Notes: generated by a model from the letters alone, not told the origin. A stretch of DNA of 52,324 nucleotides from an uncultured Scytonema sp. (GCA_937873135.1 CALMVQ010000218.1:10976-63299); one strand, 5' to 3'; positions 8,586 through 18,469 are shown, counted from the stretch's first letter. Translations and numbers: made by a program.

Positions 8586-8866
8586 GATTACTTAGTTTTG
8601 GGGTGCTAGTTGTTGGTCGTTAATTGTTAGTTGTTGGTTGTGAGTTGATAGTTGTTGGTTTAATTTGCGACTAACCACTCACTATTCACTCCTCGTTGTT
8701 GGTTGCATTTTCTACTACTTATTCATCACCAACCATTAACAACGAGTTGTCAATTGTATTTTCTATTAACTACTAACCACTGTCGGGGCGGGTTTGACAA
8801 GATTGTGCATTTTTCCTGACAAGTGACATAGATTAAACCCGCCCCTAGATTAACAACTGACGCTCA
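8586..8866. repeat. Repeat-rich spacer between ndhG and ndhE with a palindromic element
   Basis: 281 bases. One part is a degenerate TTGTTGGT/TTAGTTG heptamer tract (8603-8665). The other is an 11-bp perfect inverted repeat, GGGGCGGGTTT at 8785-8795 and AAACCCGCCCC at 8835-8845, with a 39-base loop. It has the appearance of a small MITE-like insertion inside an otherwise compact operon. Confidence 0.75.
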
Positions 8867-9481
8867 TTACTGAATATTCCGGCTAGCATCGCCGACTGAT
8901 GCCAGTTCTCTAGGACGCTCTGGCAAGGTTAAAGCAGGTTGGCGATTGTCTGGAGATATTATTTGCTCTGGTAAATACTCGCGACGCGCTAGAATGATCG
9001 CGCCTACCATGGATATTAACAACAAAATCGAAGCCAGTTCAAAAGGCAGTAAAAAGTCACTGAACAAATGCTGACCAATGACAACTATGGTGTCCTTAGT
9101 CGGAACTGCAGTAGAAATCGACCAAGGTGTTACCAAAACCATGGTACTCAGAAGTGCAAACAATCCCAAACTCACTATACCTGTAAGAGCTTTACGCACC
9201 CAAGCTGTCGGGAAGGGGACAAAATTCTGCTGCTTGTTCACCAACATAATGGCAAACAATATTAATACGTTGACCGCGCCAACATAAATGAGTAATTGTG
9301 CTGCTGCTACGAAATCAGCATTTAGCAGGAGATATAGTCCACCAATACTGATGAACACACCACCGAGCAAAAAGGCTGAATAGACAATACTGTCTAACAA
9401 CACTACACCCAGTGCTGCCCCAATCATCATTACAGCTAGTATGCCAAATGAAACAACTTGTACTCCTTGGGCTAAATTCAC
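8867..9481 (-). CDS. ndhG: NDH-1 subunit NdhG (NuoJ-like)
   Basis: About 204 residues with five membrane helices, matching NdhG. Recognisable parts: SFGILAVMMIGAALGVVLL, SAFLLGGVFISIGGLYLLL, the strongly conserved ADFVAAAQLLIYVGAVNVLI and the C-terminal helix PFELASILLLISMVGAIIL. I place the start at the GTG at 9481, preceded by AAAGGAC at good spacing. A start at 9550 would add about 23 residues encoded by the repeat tract (INNQQSTTNNQ), which is not family-like. Part of the proton-pumping membrane arm of NDH-1. Confidence 0.94.
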   Translation of the reverse strand: MNLAQGVQVVSFGILAVMMIGAALGVVLLDSIVYSAFLLGGVFISIGGLYLLLNADFVAAAQLLIYVGAVNVLILFAIMLVNKQQNFVPFPTAWVRKALTGIVSLGLFALLSTMVLVTPWSISTAVPTKDTIVVIGQHLFSDFLLPFELASILLLISMVGAIILARREYLPEQIISPDNRQPALTLPERPRELASVGDASRNIQ

Positions 9482-9571
9482 TTTTTTGTCCTTTGGTTGG
9501 TTGTTGGTAGTCGATTGTTGATTGTTGATCGTTCTAGGCACAATCAACAATTAACAATTAACAACTAAAAT

Positions 9572-10153
9572 TTACTTTTCCTGCTGCACAAGGTCTTCTG
9601 GGCGATTGCCAGCACGAGGTGCATCACTTGGCACACCGTGGGGGTCCATAACGCCTTTGGGTAGGTAAACCAGTTCGCGTAAGGGAGTTACCATTGGGTC
9701 ATCTGTCACTTTATAAGGAAGACGACCCAGCGCTACGCTGTCATAATTCAATTCATGGCGATCGTAGGTGGAAAGTTCATACTCTTCTGTCATTGATAAA
9801 CAGTTTGTAGGACAATATTCCACACAGTTACCGCAGAAGATACAGACTCCAAAGTCAATACTATAGTGGTTGAGCTTTTTCTTTTTACTGGCTTTGTCAA
9901 ATGACCAATCCACTACAGGTAAGTTGATCGGGCAGACTCGAACACAGACTTCGCAGGCAATACACTTATCAAACTCAAAATGAATTCTACCCCGAAACCG
10001 CTCGCTTAGAATCAGTTTTTCGTATGGATACTGTACGGTGACTGGACGCCGTTGCATGTGGTCAAATGTAACAGCCAAACCTTGACCAATGTAGCGACCA
10101 GCTTGGACTGCTTCTTTAGCGTAATCACCAACTTGTTTGAGGAACTTTAGCAT
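9572..10153 (-). CDS. ndhI: NDH-1 subunit NdhI (two [4Fe-4S] ferredoxin-like)
   Basis: 193 residues from the ATG at 10153; an upstream start would add ten residues unlike the family. An amphipathic N-terminal segment ([15 protein letters not shown]) anchors the protein to the membrane arm. Two classic CxxCxxCxxxCP clusters follow ([12 protein letters not shown] from Cys64 and [12 protein letters not shown] from Cys104), binding the two [4Fe-4S] centres that pass electrons towards plastoquinone. The C-terminal extension ([10 protein letters not shown]) is typical of cyanobacterial members. It lies between ndhA and ndhG on the same strand. Confidence 0.96.
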   Translation of the reverse strand: MLKFLKQVGDYAKEAVQAGRYIGQGLAVTFDHMQRRPVTVQYPYEKLILSERFRGRIHFEFDKCIACEVCVRVCPINLPVVDWSFDKASKKKKLNHYSIDFGVCIFCGNCVEYCPTNCLSMTEEYELSTYDRHELNYDSVALGRLPYKVTDDPMVTPLRELVYLPKGVMDPHGVPSDAPRAGNRPEDLVQQEK

Positions 10154-10251
10154 AGTATGTATTTCTACTCCTTTTGATGACAAACGGTTAGATTTTGGGA
10201 ATGGGTCATTAGGAATTGCCAGATTTCGCTTTCCCCATTACCCATTCCTCA

Positions 10252-11370
10252 TTACCCTCCAAAGGCGAAGGGGAAAGCGAGTTTCAGGGCTGCGGTTAAG
10301 AGTAAATTAACTAAAGCTACTGGCAGCAAGAACTTCCATCCTAAATCTAACAATTGGTCAATGCGAACGCGTGGTACTGTCCAACGCAACAGAATTGCTA
10401 AAAAGACTAGGAAGTAGGCTTTCAATAAAGTCATGGTAATTCCTAGTGAGGCGTCTACAATCTGCAACACGGGATTTGCTTCGCTGATTCCCAACCAGCT
10501 TGCTACTAGGCTAATGGGAATCGGAAAATCCCAGCCCCCAAGGTATAACACTGATACCATTAGTGCAGAAAGCACAAGGTTAACGTAGGAAGCCACGTAA
10601 AACAAACCAAATTTCATCCCCGAGTATTCAGTTTGATAACCTGCTACTATTTCTTCTTCCGCTTCTGGTAAGTCAAAGGGCATTCGTTCGCATTCGGCAA
10701 GGGCGGATATCCAGAAGATAATAAAACCGACTGGTTGCCGCCAAACGTTCCATCCCAAAATGCCGTAGCCGGATTGCTGATTGACAATATCAATAGTGCT
10801 GAGGCTGTTAGACATCATCACAACACCCATCACAGACAGTGCGAGAGGAATTTCATAGCTGATAGACTGCGCTGCAGCTCGCAAACCACCCAGTAGGGAA
10901 TATTTGTTATTGGATGCGTAGCCTGCCATCAACAAGCCAATCGGTTGAATGCTCGACAAGGCAATCCACAAAAAGACTCCCATTCCTACATCTGTAATGA
11001 CCAAATGCTGTCCAAAAGGCACAATCAAATAGGATACAAAAACTGGCAGCACAACGATTACAGGACCAAGGGTAAACAGCAAGCTGTCTGACTTTGCTGG
11101 TACCACATCTTCTTTAAAAACGAGTTTGAGACCATCTGCCACAGGAGCCAGCAAACCTGCCGGTCCAATGAATTCAGGACCAATCCGCTGCTGTGCTGCT
11201 GACGAAATCTTCCGTTCCAACCAAACACAGACTAGTACGCCTACCGTTGCGCCAATGAGCATCAGTGTCATCGGTAGTGGCATCCAAATTGCTTTGGCAA
11301 TGTCAGCTGGCAATCCCAGTTCTATGAGGGATTTGATAAAAGTTCCTTGCAGGTCAATTCCTGAGTTCAT
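10252..11370 (-). CDS. ndhA: NDH-1 subunit NdhA (NuoH-like)
   Basis: 372 residues with about eight membrane helices. Family blocks: [23 protein letters not shown] (key: ERK..QRIGP), [12 protein letters not shown]-type sequence around [19 protein letters not shown], and the long acidic loop [18 protein letters not shown], which contributes to the quinone site. It is the first ndh gene of the group and encodes the subunit linking the membrane arm to the peripheral arm. The ATG at 11370 gives an N-terminus consistent with cyanobacterial NdhA. Confidence 0.96.
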   Translation of the reverse strand: MNSGIDLQGTFIKSLIELGLPADIAKAIWMPLPMTLMLIGATVGVLVCVWLERKISSAAQQRIGPEFIGPAGLLAPVADGLKLVFKEDVVPAKSDSLLFTLGPVIVVLPVFVSYLIVPFGQHLVITDVGMGVFLWIALSSIQPIGLLMAGYASNNKYSLLGGLRAAAQSISYEIPLALSVMGVVMMSNSLSTIDIVNQQSGYGILGWNVWRQPVGFIIFWISALAECERMPFDLPEAEEEIVAGYQTEYSGMKFGLFYVASYVNLVLSALMVSVLYLGGWDFPIPISLVASWLGISEANPVLQIVDASLGITMTLLKAYFLVFLAILLRWTVPRVRIDQLLDLGWKFLLPVALVNLLLTAALKLAFPFAFGG

Positions 11371-11763
11371 GTTTGGGCCCTTGAAGTCATTGATGGAAAG
11401 TTAGCTAATAGCTGTTAGCTATTAGCTTTTGGTTATTAACTGTTAGCTTTTAGTTGTTAGTGGTAATTTTTTGACAATCCTATGGCGAGTGCGCCTCGCC
11501 TAGACATAGGAAAACGCCGCGTCATGTACGCTCTTCTCACCCACAACTCACAATCAACAATCAACGACCAAATACCAACTACTGTGTTAAGAACGTCAAT
11601 TCACCTACCATTATCTTTGCCTAAGTTGAGCAAAATCTAAGATAAATGACACTTCCCATGCTTAGTATATCGTTGGTTGGTTTTTGCCTGACTTAAAAAT
11701 GAGGCAGTGGGGAATTGAGAGTGATGCTCCTCAATTGCTCCCCTACTCCCCACTCTCCTTGTT
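11371..11763. other. Spacer between gltA and ndhA
   Basis: 393 bases. A TTAGCTATTAGCT / TTTTAGTTGTTAG degenerate heptamer tract fills 11401-11462, and CAATCAACAATCAACGAC-type repeats lie near 11550. The promoter for ndhA (minus strand) is probably here, but no element stands out. Confidence 0.55.
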
Positions 11764-12900
11764 CTACCGTTGGTCAATGGGTGTATAAGGAAAGTGTTGG
11801 CGACCGTTATAAACTTGGGTAGGACGAAAAATACGGTTTTCGGCGAGCTGTTCTTTCCAGTGAGCCAGCCAACCAGCGACACGAGCGATCGCAAATACTG
11901 GTGTAAACAAGTCTGTGGGAATTCCCAATTTTTTGTACACCAACCCCGAATAAAAGTCAACATTAGGATAAATCCCTTTGTGACCGAGTTTTTCCTCTAC
12001 TATCCGCTCGAGCTCTTGGGCGATGTCATAGTATTTGTCGTGCCCAAACTTCGCAAAAAGCTGTTCTGCTAAGTTTTGCAAAATCGTGGCGCGTGGATCT
12101 TTCACCTTGTACACGCGATGCCCAAAACCCATAATCTTAGCTTTGGTTGCCAGACAATTCTCCACATACGGACGTACCTTTTCCATTGAACCAATGTCTT
12201 CCAACATCTGAATAACTTCTTCATTAGCTCCGCCATGCAGGGTTCCTCCCAAGGTTCCCACAGCGCTTGCAACCACTGCGTAGGGATCTGTCAGAGTGGA
12301 AGCCGTCACTCTAGCACTAAAGGTGGAAGCATTCATCGTATGTTCGGCATGAAGTATCAAGCAGACATCAATAATTCTCGCAGCTAGTGGATCTGGCTCG
12401 TGCTCACTCAGCATATACAAAAAGTTCGCGGCATAGTCCAAATCATCACGAGGACGTACTGGATCATTGCCTTTTCGCATTAACTGGAATGCTGCTACCA
12501 TTGTTGGAATTGTTGCTAACAGCCGAACAACAGCATCCCGAATGTATATGGGGTTGTGCAAGTCTCGGCGTGAGTAGAATAAACCTAATGCCGCAGCAGA
12601 GGCTTGCAGGGCATCCATCGGGTGCCCGCTTTCGGGAAAGCACTTCATCATATCCCGAATGCGGTATTTGATCCGTCTGTGGTAGAGAATTTCATGTTCA
12701 AACTCTGCTAGTTCTTCTTTTTTGGGTAACTCACCCCAAATCAAAAGATAAGCAGTTTCTAGAAATGTACTTTTAGAAGCCAGATCTTCAATCCGGATGC
12801 CACGATATTCTAGTATTCCGTTTTGTCCATCAACATTGCTAATACTGGATTCGGCGGCGGGAATGCCCTCCAAACCAGGCTTGAATTCGCACACCATCAT
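11764..12900 (-). CDS. gltA: Citrate synthase
   Basis: Condenses acetyl-CoA and oxaloacetate to citrate, providing the carbon skeleton for 2-oxoglutarate and thus nitrogen assimilation. 378 residues, the length of the short bacterial/archaeal type. Catalytic residues are visible: His222 in GTLHGGANEE, His261 in MGFGHRVYK and Asp315 in YPNVDFYSG. LHAEHTMNASTF and GHPMDALQASAAAL are further family blocks. Two adjacent ATG codons (12900 and 12897) are possible starts. It precedes the ndh group on the same strand but is separated from it by a 393-base repeat-containing spacer. Confidence 0.96.
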   Translation of the reverse strand: MMVCEFKPGLEGIPAAESSISNVDGQNGILEYRGIRIEDLASKSTFLETAYLLIWGELPKKEELAEFEHEILYHRRIKYRIRDMMKCFPESGHPMDALQASAAALGLFYSRRDLHNPIYIRDAVVRLLATIPTMVAAFQLMRKGNDPVRPRDDLDYAANFLYMLSEHEPDPLAARIIDVCLILHAEHTMNASTFSARVTASTLTDPYAVVASAVGTLGGTLHGGANEEVIQMLEDIGSMEKVRPYVENCLATKAKIMGFGHRVYKVKDPRATILQNLAEQLFAKFGHDKYYDIAQELERIVEEKLGHKGIYPNVDFYSGLVYKKLGIPTDLFTPVFAIARVAGWLAHWKEQLAENRIFRPTQVYNGRQHFPYTPIDQR

Positions 12901-13008
12901 GGCAACACCATTTGCTTTTAGAAAAATTTGCTTTGGTAAATTTACCAGAAATCATCACCATAACAGCATCCGTTTTAACATCAATTCTTTCGCAAAGGGC
13001 GAAAACTG

Positions 13009-13503
13009 TTAAAGCAAGTACTTAGGTGGCGTCAACCAAAACATCTGACTGCGACCCAAGGGAGATCCTTCTTCTGGTAGTTTTAATCCAATCATACCCG
13101 CTTTTTTCAAGACTAGACCTGCTTTGGCTTGACCCCAAACAAGAATTTCTGCCCAATACCCCAAATCGGGCTCATGTCCCACCAGTGCGAGTTGGATTTG
13201 AGGCGAATATTTTCTTGGTTCTAACCAGTCTTTAACCCAACAGTGAATATCACCCTGAGGCGCAAGGTGCATACATTCCTCTATGTGAGAAACCAGTCCG
13301 CTTGCCACAAGGATTTCAGTCGTTTGACGGGCACGTACTAAGGGACTGGTAGCAATGAAATCAAACTGCAAACCCAACTTTCTCAGTTGCTGAGCAACTT
13401 TTTCGGTTTTTTGTCTTCCTTCTTTTGTCAGATGGCGTTGCTCGTCATCGATATCAGATCGCTTCTCTTCAGCTATTCCATGACGAATTAAATAAAGTTC
13501 CAT
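13009..13503 (-). CDS. sixA: SixA-type phosphohistidine phosphatase
   Basis: 164 residues of the histidine-phosphatase superfamily. The catalytic RHG motif is at the N-terminus (LYLIRHGIAEE, His8). The second conserved Arg lies in TSPLVRARQTTEIL and the second His in LALVGHEPDLGYWAE. The small size without inserted domains matches SixA, which removes phosphate from His residues of phosphotransfer proteins; cyanobacterial targets are not well established. It lies between gltA and the DHH phosphoesterase on the same strand. The ATG at 13503 is the only sensible start. Confidence 0.9.
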   Translation of the reverse strand: MELYLIRHGIAEEKRSDIDDEQRHLTKEGRQKTEKVAQQLRKLGLQFDFIATSPLVRARQTTEILVASGLVSHIEECMHLAPQGDIHCWVKDWLEPRKYSPQIQLALVGHEPDLGYWAEILVWGQAKAGLVLKKAGMIGLKLPEEGSPLGRSQMFWLTPPKYLL

Positions 13504-13550
13504 TCAGAGTTGTTAGTTGTTAGTACTTAAAAAGTATCACTAACCACGAT

Positions 13551-14828
13551 CTACTCTGACTCTATGGGGTTATCCTTAGGATTCACCAGTTTCAGCAGTT
13601 TCTGCTTGATTTGGGTATCGAAAACTTCCCATTTCATTTTCGCGTAAGCAGGATTTTCGTTACCTCCAGATAAGAAGCCTATAGGAATTTCAAATCCCCC
13701 TGCACTTGTCCTACCACCGCCAAAAAAGCGTCCACTTCTATCTTGTCCAAAGGCTTCTTTAATAAACTCATCAGGGTCAAGGGTAAGTTTACTGGTTCTT
13801 AAGGAGCCAATCGCCACTTCCAGTTCTTCATCTTCATCATGAACAATGCCATAAACCACGGCAGTGTGTACATTGTCTTCTGTTACAAGAAAATCTGCAG
13901 CTTGGGGGATAGCATCGCGATCATCGTATCGTAGGTAGCCAACGCCAGCTATAGAGAAGTTATTTTGCACAATCCGGTTTTTCAGCGATCGCTCGATCAC
14001 GTCCATAACTCGTTTGGAGCGAGTTGCTTGTAATACCGCATTTAGCAGTTGGGAGTCGTAAAATCTGCTGAGATACGCTGCTGCCATGAAATCTTCTTCC
14101 TGCGCTTGCATCAACCTGTTTGTGTCTGAACGCAAGCCATGCATTAAGGCAGTGGCACATTTCACGTGCTGAGAAATACTGCTATCTAACGTCAATAAAC
14201 CAGCCTGTAAATACTGAGTAAAAATCGTGGCTGTTGCTCGTGCAGAAGGACGAATGTCAACAAACTCTGAAGTGATCTCTCCCTGTAAATTGTGATGGTC
14301 AATCACCACCAATAGGGGAATTTTCGCTTCTTGCACCGCAGTGAGCAGGTTAGAAGTCGTTCCTTGGCTATCAATTAACACGAAACCATGATATGATGAC
14401 AAATCTTTGCTTTTCAAAGTTTGCGTCGTCCAACGCTGGGCTGGTAGATTTGTCAGTCTTACCAAGGCAATATTTTCTTGATGGCTGAGAGCGCCAGCAT
14501 AAATGATGTCACACTTGATATCATATTGCTGAGCAATTAATTGATAAGTCCAAGCACATGACAAAGCATCAGGATCAGGAAAATCTTGCAGGATAACGAG
14601 TTGACGCTCTTGTCGATGTCCTGACAACATCTGACGAAACTCTTCAGCTTTTTGATGTGCTAACAAATTAGAGCGTGGACCAAGAGAATTGCCATCACTC
14701 GTCAATCCTTGAGTATACTGCTTGGATGAATTGTCAACTAACTGTCTATCTACTTCAGCATCATCTGGAGTCTGATCTGTTGTTAAGGGCAAACTTTCAA
14801 ACTGAGTCAGGGAAGGTTTAAATTGCAT
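13551..14828 (-). CDS. DHH-family phosphoesterase (NrnA/RecJ-like)
   Basis: 425 residues. After about 75 poorly conserved residues comes a DHH domain: FPDPDALSCAW (motif I), GFVLIDSQG (motif II) and VVIDHHN (the DHH signature), all metal ligands of a two-manganese active site. The DHHA1 substrate domain follows, with its GGGRTSAGGFEIPIGF motif. Family members hydrolyse short RNA, pAp or cyclic dinucleotide products. The precise substrate cannot be assigned; the layout is closest to NrnA-like oligoribonucleases rather than RecJ. Its start lies just before a 590-base spacer. Confidence 0.87.
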   Translation of the reverse strand: MQFKPSLTQFESLPLTTDQTPDDAEVDRQLVDNSSKQYTQGLTSDGNSLGPRSNLLAHQKAEEFRQMLSGHRQERQLVILQDFPDPDALSCAWTYQLIAQQYDIKCDIIYAGALSHQENIALVRLTNLPAQRWTTQTLKSKDLSSYHGFVLIDSQGTTSNLLTAVQEAKIPLLVVIDHHNLQGEITSEFVDIRPSARATATIFTQYLQAGLLTLDSSISQHVKCATALMHGLRSDTNRLMQAQEEDFMAAAYLSRFYDSQLLNAVLQATRSKRVMDVIERSLKNRIVQNNFSIAGVGYLRYDDRDAIPQAADFLVTEDNVHTAVVYGIVHDEDEELEVAIGSLRTSKLTLDPDEFIKEAFGQDRSGRFFGGGRTSAGGFEIPIGFLSGGNENPAYAKMKWEVFDTQIKQKLLKLVNPKDNPIESE

Positions 14829-15420
14829 ATTATAACTTTTTTAGAACTTTAAGGCTCCTGATATCCATCATTTGATTTTGGATGCTTATATTTATCCACC
14901 GTCTATATCCTTCGGCCTTAAATGCGCTGATTTTAGACTGATTTTCCAGACTAATCTGGGAACTTGTACTATGGAGGAATCATCTGTTAATCAAGTCAAT
15001 GAGAGTAGATGTGTTAATTTTTTGCAGACGGTTTTTATCAAGATTGAGTTGAAAATCCGACTAAAATCGGAAAAGAGGCGAGAGTCTTAGACTTCACCTG
15101 AAAAGCACTCTGAATTTTGACTCCTTGCTTATGGTTTGTTCAACATATTAAGCGGTGCTTCACTTAAATTCTCATAGGAATTCCACTACACATTAAGATC
15201 TTCGCAAAAACAAATAGGTTTTGCACTATACCTTCCAGTGTATTTTTTGGTCAATACATTATTTAATAGTTATTTATTATGACTCACACCTTTATAGCCC
15301 AACGTTTACAATTAGTTGGGAAAAATTCCAGCACAGATGCTCTGCTGAAAGCGTCCTTCTATGTTAAACTGTCAAGGTCGGTCACGAGCCATGTTTGTAC
15401 TTGCTAGTTGGTTAGCTGAA
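14829..15420. other. Intergenic spacer
   Basis: 592 AT-rich bases between the divergent ends of the DHH gene (start) and the HNH gene (stop). A 72-codon frame at 14872-15090 has no family resemblance, so I do not call it. CAGCACAGATGCTCTGCTG near 15333 can form a short stem. Nothing else is recognised. Confidence 0.45.
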
Positions 15421-15918
15421 TCAAAGTCCAATAACATACTTTTGCCATTCTTGATGCATCCCGCTTTTGAGGTGTTTGCTGACCTCAAAATAAAGACTGC
15501 TATAAGGTCGGCGCGGCGGATGCCGCAATAGCATGTGGGCTTCGTGAGGTGTGCGGCTTCCCTTTCTTACATTGCAACGCACGCAGGCTGTCACAATGTT
15601 TTCCCAACTATCGCCACCCCCGCGCGATCGCGGAATGACATGGTCTAGGGTTAGCTCGTCTCCTGTATAACTACAGTATTGACAAGTATGACCGTCACGG
15701 TGCAATATATTTCGACGAGTCAGAGGGATTTCCTTGTAAGGAACGCGCACATAGTGGCGTAACCGAATGACCGTGGGAAGCGGAAACTCTGTATAGAGTA
15801 GCTTGTTATTGAATTCAACACGCTCTGCCTTGCCTTTGATCAACAACACTACAGCTCGCCGCCAGCTAGTAATGTTGAGTGGTTCGTAAGAGGCATTCAG
15901 AACTAAAACCTTACCCAT
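15421..15918 (-). CDS. HNH endonuclease-domain protein
   Basis: 165 residues. An N-terminal region common to cyanobacterial homologues (KVLVLNASYEPLNITSWRRAV) precedes an HNH domain: zinc ligands CQYC and CVRC, catalytic DHVIPRSRGGGDSWENIV. The full-length conserved form is widespread and single-copy-like, unlike intron-borne HNH nucleases, which suggests a housekeeping role that is still unknown. The ATG at 15918 gives the expected family N-terminus. It stands alone, convergent to nothing and divergent from the alanine racemase gene. Confidence 0.9.
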   Translation of the reverse strand: MGKVLVLNASYEPLNITSWRRAVVLLIKGKAERVEFNNKLLYTEFPLPTVIRLRHYVRVPYKEIPLTRRNILHRDGHTCQYCSYTGDELTLDHVIPRSRGGGDSWENIVTACVRCNVRKGSRTPHEAHMLLRHPPRRPYSSLYFEVSKHLKSGMHQEWQKYVIGL

Positions 15919-16122
15919 TGAAAAAGGCTCAAGGTATTAATTTTACATATATTAACACATAAATGGACATGAGCAATCAGTATTCAACGATATTGCTCTC
16001 TCGCAATTAGCCATTCCCTAGTGAAATTTTCTTTTATTGTTCGGGAGTAACTTGTAGAGACACGAATAAAGAAACACAATGACTAAGAAGCAAAGCCCAG
16101 GTGTGAGAGGAGCTAGTTAATC

Positions 16123-17310
16123 ATGTTAAGGCACGAGCAAAGCCCCAGTATTACGGATTATCAACAGTGCGACACTTACGCCTGGTTTTCGCAACGTGCT
16201 TGGGTGGAAGTTGATTTAGCTGCGTTGTCACACAATGTACAGCAGTTACGGCGGTTCTTGTCAGCTCGTACCCAACTCATGGTTGTGGTAAAAGCTGATG
16301 CTTATGGACATGGAGTGGTGATAGTTGCCCAAACTGTTTTAAAATCGGGAGCAAGTTGGCTGGGAGTCGCAACGGTTCCAGAAGGAATTCAATTGCGAGA
16401 AGCAGGAATCAAAGCTCCAATTTTGATTTTAGGTGCGACTTATACTCTAGAGCAAATTCATGCGCTCGCTCACTGGAAGCTTCAACCAACTCTCTCCAGT
16501 CCCAAGCAAGCCCTAATATTTTCCAACACTTTAGAAGCCATCAACTGTGATTCCCATTTACCAGTACATATCAAATTGGACACGGGAATGTCGAGATTGG
16601 GAACTGATTGGCAGCAGGCAGGTGAATTTGTTCAGCTCGTACAGCGATTACCTCATTTGAAAATTGCTAGCATCTATTCCCACTTAGCAACAGCAGATAG
16701 TCTCGATCCCACTGTCATGAAGGAACAACATACACGATTTGAAAGTGCGATCGCTCAAATTAAAGCAATGGGAATAAAACCACCCTACTTGCACTTGGCA
16801 AATTCAGCCGCCACCCTCGCTGACAAAGGATTGCACTACGACATGGTGCGTGTCGGTTTGGCTGTTTACGGACTCTACCCGGCTCCTCATTTGCGATCTC
16901 GCATCGATCTCAAGCCTGTTTTACAAGTGAAAGCACGAGTAACACAAGTAAAAAATATAGCCCAGGGAACTGGTGTCAGCTACGGACATCAATTTGTAGC
17001 AGAACAAGAACTTCGCCTTGCTGTTGTCGGAATTGGCTACGCTGATGGTGTTCCTCGCAATCTTTCCCAAAAAATGCAGGCGCTCGTTCGAGGTGTAAGA
17101 GTGCCACAAATTGGCACAATTACGATGGATCAGTTGATGTTAGATGTGAGTGCCTTGCCAAATTTGCAAGAAGGGGAAGTTGTAACTTTACTTGGTCAAC
17201 AAGGAGACGAAAACATCTACGCTGAAGATTGGGCAAGTCAACTCAATACTATTTCTTGGGAAATTCTCTGCGGGTTTAAGCATCGCTTGCCTCGTGTAGC
17301 AGTCATTTAA
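16123..17310 (+). CDS. alr: Alanine racemase
   Basis: PLP enzyme that makes D-alanine for peptidoglycan. 395 residues: the PLP-binding Lys57 in VVVKADAYGHG, the family block HIKLDTGMSRLG, YSHLATADS, and the catalytic Tyr287 in GVSYGHQF, followed by the C-terminal beta domain (IGTITMDQLMLDVS). All catalytic residues are present. The ATG at 16123 has GAGGAG about ten bases upstream. An N-terminal extension of about 22 residues before the usual WVEVDLAAL start is common in cyanobacteria. Confidence 0.95.
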   Translation: MLRHEQSPSITDYQQCDTYAWFSQRAWVEVDLAALSHNVQQLRRFLSARTQLMVVVKADAYGHGVVIVAQTVLKSGASWLGVATVPEGIQLREAGIKAPILILGATYTLEQIHALAHWKLQPTLSSPKQALIFSNTLEAINCDSHLPVHIKLDTGMSRLGTDWQQAGEFVQLVQRLPHLKIASIYSHLATADSLDPTVMKEQHTRFESAIAQIKAMGIKPPYLHLANSAATLADKGLHYDMVRVGLAVYGLYPAPHLRSRIDLKPVLQVKARVTQVKNIAQGTGVSYGHQFVAEQELRLAVVGIGYADGVPRNLSQKMQALVRGVRVPQIGTITMDQLMLDVSALPNLQEGEVVTLLGQQGDENIYAEDWASQLNTISWEILCGFKHRLPRVAVI

Positions 17311-17478
17311 TAGCCAGTAGCTGATTACGTTATGATTTATCCTCCCCACTTCCTACTCCTGTACAGGGGTTTTGACATGTCTATCTTATGTACAAGAGAC
17401 GTTATCTATACTAAATTCCCAGGCTCCACAACTCACTATTGCTATAAGTAAATTGTTGTGATACAATAAATAGTTGAT

Positions 17479-17560
17479 GCGGATGTGGCGAAATTGGCAG
17501 ACGCGCTAGATTTAGGTTCTAGTGCCGTAAGGCGTGAAGGTTCAAGTCCTTTCATCCGCA
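17479..17560 (+). tRNA. trnL-UAG: tRNA-Leu (anticodon UAG)
   Basis: Acceptor stem GCGGATG pairs with CATCCGC at 17553-17559, discriminator A at 17560. The D arm begins GGCGAAATTGGCAGACGC, the anticodon stem CTAGA/TCTAG encloses TTTAGGT (anticodon TAG at 17513-17515), a class II variable arm (TGCCGTAAGGCGT) is present, and the T arm is AGGTTCAAGTCCT. The long variable arm and UAG anticodon make this a CUA-reading leucine tRNA. CCA is not encoded. Confidence 0.97.
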
Positions 17561-18469
17561 CTTTGTTCAGAAGGCAGCTATGCTGCTATGCTCCCACGCT
17601 TAAAAACGTGGGATTGAAATAAGGACGCAGTATTTCTTGGTGGGCTTTAAACCCACCCCGTGCATGATTCTGTGTCATTCTTACCTTCAGCATAGCTGCC
17701 CTGTCCTGACGGACACGCTGCGCGAACGAACTTCTGCCTTTCTTTGTAAGTTAATTGATGAAAGTGGAGATGCAAAATTTCGCGCTTCTACTTTAATATA
17801 AGCAGGTCAATTCGTTGAGGCAATGCGATACGGATGGCAGCCGTTGCCTTCTCTTGTCAGTAGCACCAGACGCTGTACGAACGCCAACGGCATCGCGCCC
17901 TTACAGAATCACAGCATAGATTTTGGGATGTATGTGCAGGTGAAAAAGCTGTCGCTACTTCATCAATTGGTTGCTAGTAGCAAAAGTTACTCAAATACGT
18001 TTGAAAATTTTTATATAAATGTATAAATTATTGCTTTTTCTAAGTAAAAACACTAGGCAGATAGGAAATCTTATTTTATGTTCATCATCACTCTAAAATA
18101 AACCGTACTATACTTAAGTAAGATTACTGAACTTAAGAAGTTTTAGTTTATTGAGCTAAAAATCAGGTTAGTTAAAGCCTACTATCATACAAATAGCTTT
18201 ATTTAGTCTTTACTTTTTTTTGACTTGTCATGCAATAATGTCTGATAATCTCAGTATAAGTAAGTTCATTAGTAAATGAACATAACTTACGAGTTAATGC
18301 GAATTGTGTTGTCATTGGGGTGCTACTGTTGAGCTTCACTACATACCTGAAAATTCAACTTTGGTATTTTTTATAGCAAAAATACTACTGATATGATTAA
18401 TTTGACTTGTGGAAAAGCTTTGGACAAATTTAGCTTACATCTATCGAATTGAGTCGAAGTAAAAGCAAA
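17561..18469. other. Long spacer before the motility cluster
   Basis: About 900 bases. The first 190 hold a palindromic repeat element (listed separately). The remainder is AT-rich with no convincing gene; a 67-codon frame at 17823-18026 has no recognisable features. A promoter for the PATAN regulator should lie in the last few hundred bases, but I cannot point to it. Confidence 0.5.
17573..17747. repeat. Modular palindromic repeat, short copy
   Basis: A 128-bp core (17573-17700) is bounded by a perfect 13-bp inverted repeat, GGCAGCTATGCTG / CAGCATAGCTGCC. Inside are two hairpins, CCCACG-loop-CGTGGG and GGTGGG-CTTTAAA-CCCACC. A further 45 bases (17702-17745) match the reverse complement of 36811-36855. 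A longer inverted copy of the whole element lies at 36811-37078. It starts 12 bases after tRNA-Leu. Confidence 0.85.

Noticed and set aside
9505-9570. N-terminal extension of NdhG encoded by the repeat tract
   Set aside because: The extra residues come from CAACAATTAACAA-type repeats; the GTG at 9481 with AAAGGAC fits the family N-terminus better.
14872-15090. 72-codon frame upstream of the DHH gene
   Set aside because: No recognisable features, no ribosome-binding site and AT-rich intergenic texture.
17590-17640. CRISPR-like repeat (hairpin followed by GATTGAAAT)
   Set aside because: ATTGAAA after a hairpin recalls cyanobacterial CRISPR repeats, but there is only one unit here and one in the copy at 37005-37045, with no regular spacers.
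17823-18026. 67-codon frame in the spacer before the motility cluster
   Set aside because: No family resemblance, and it begins within repeat-like DNA.
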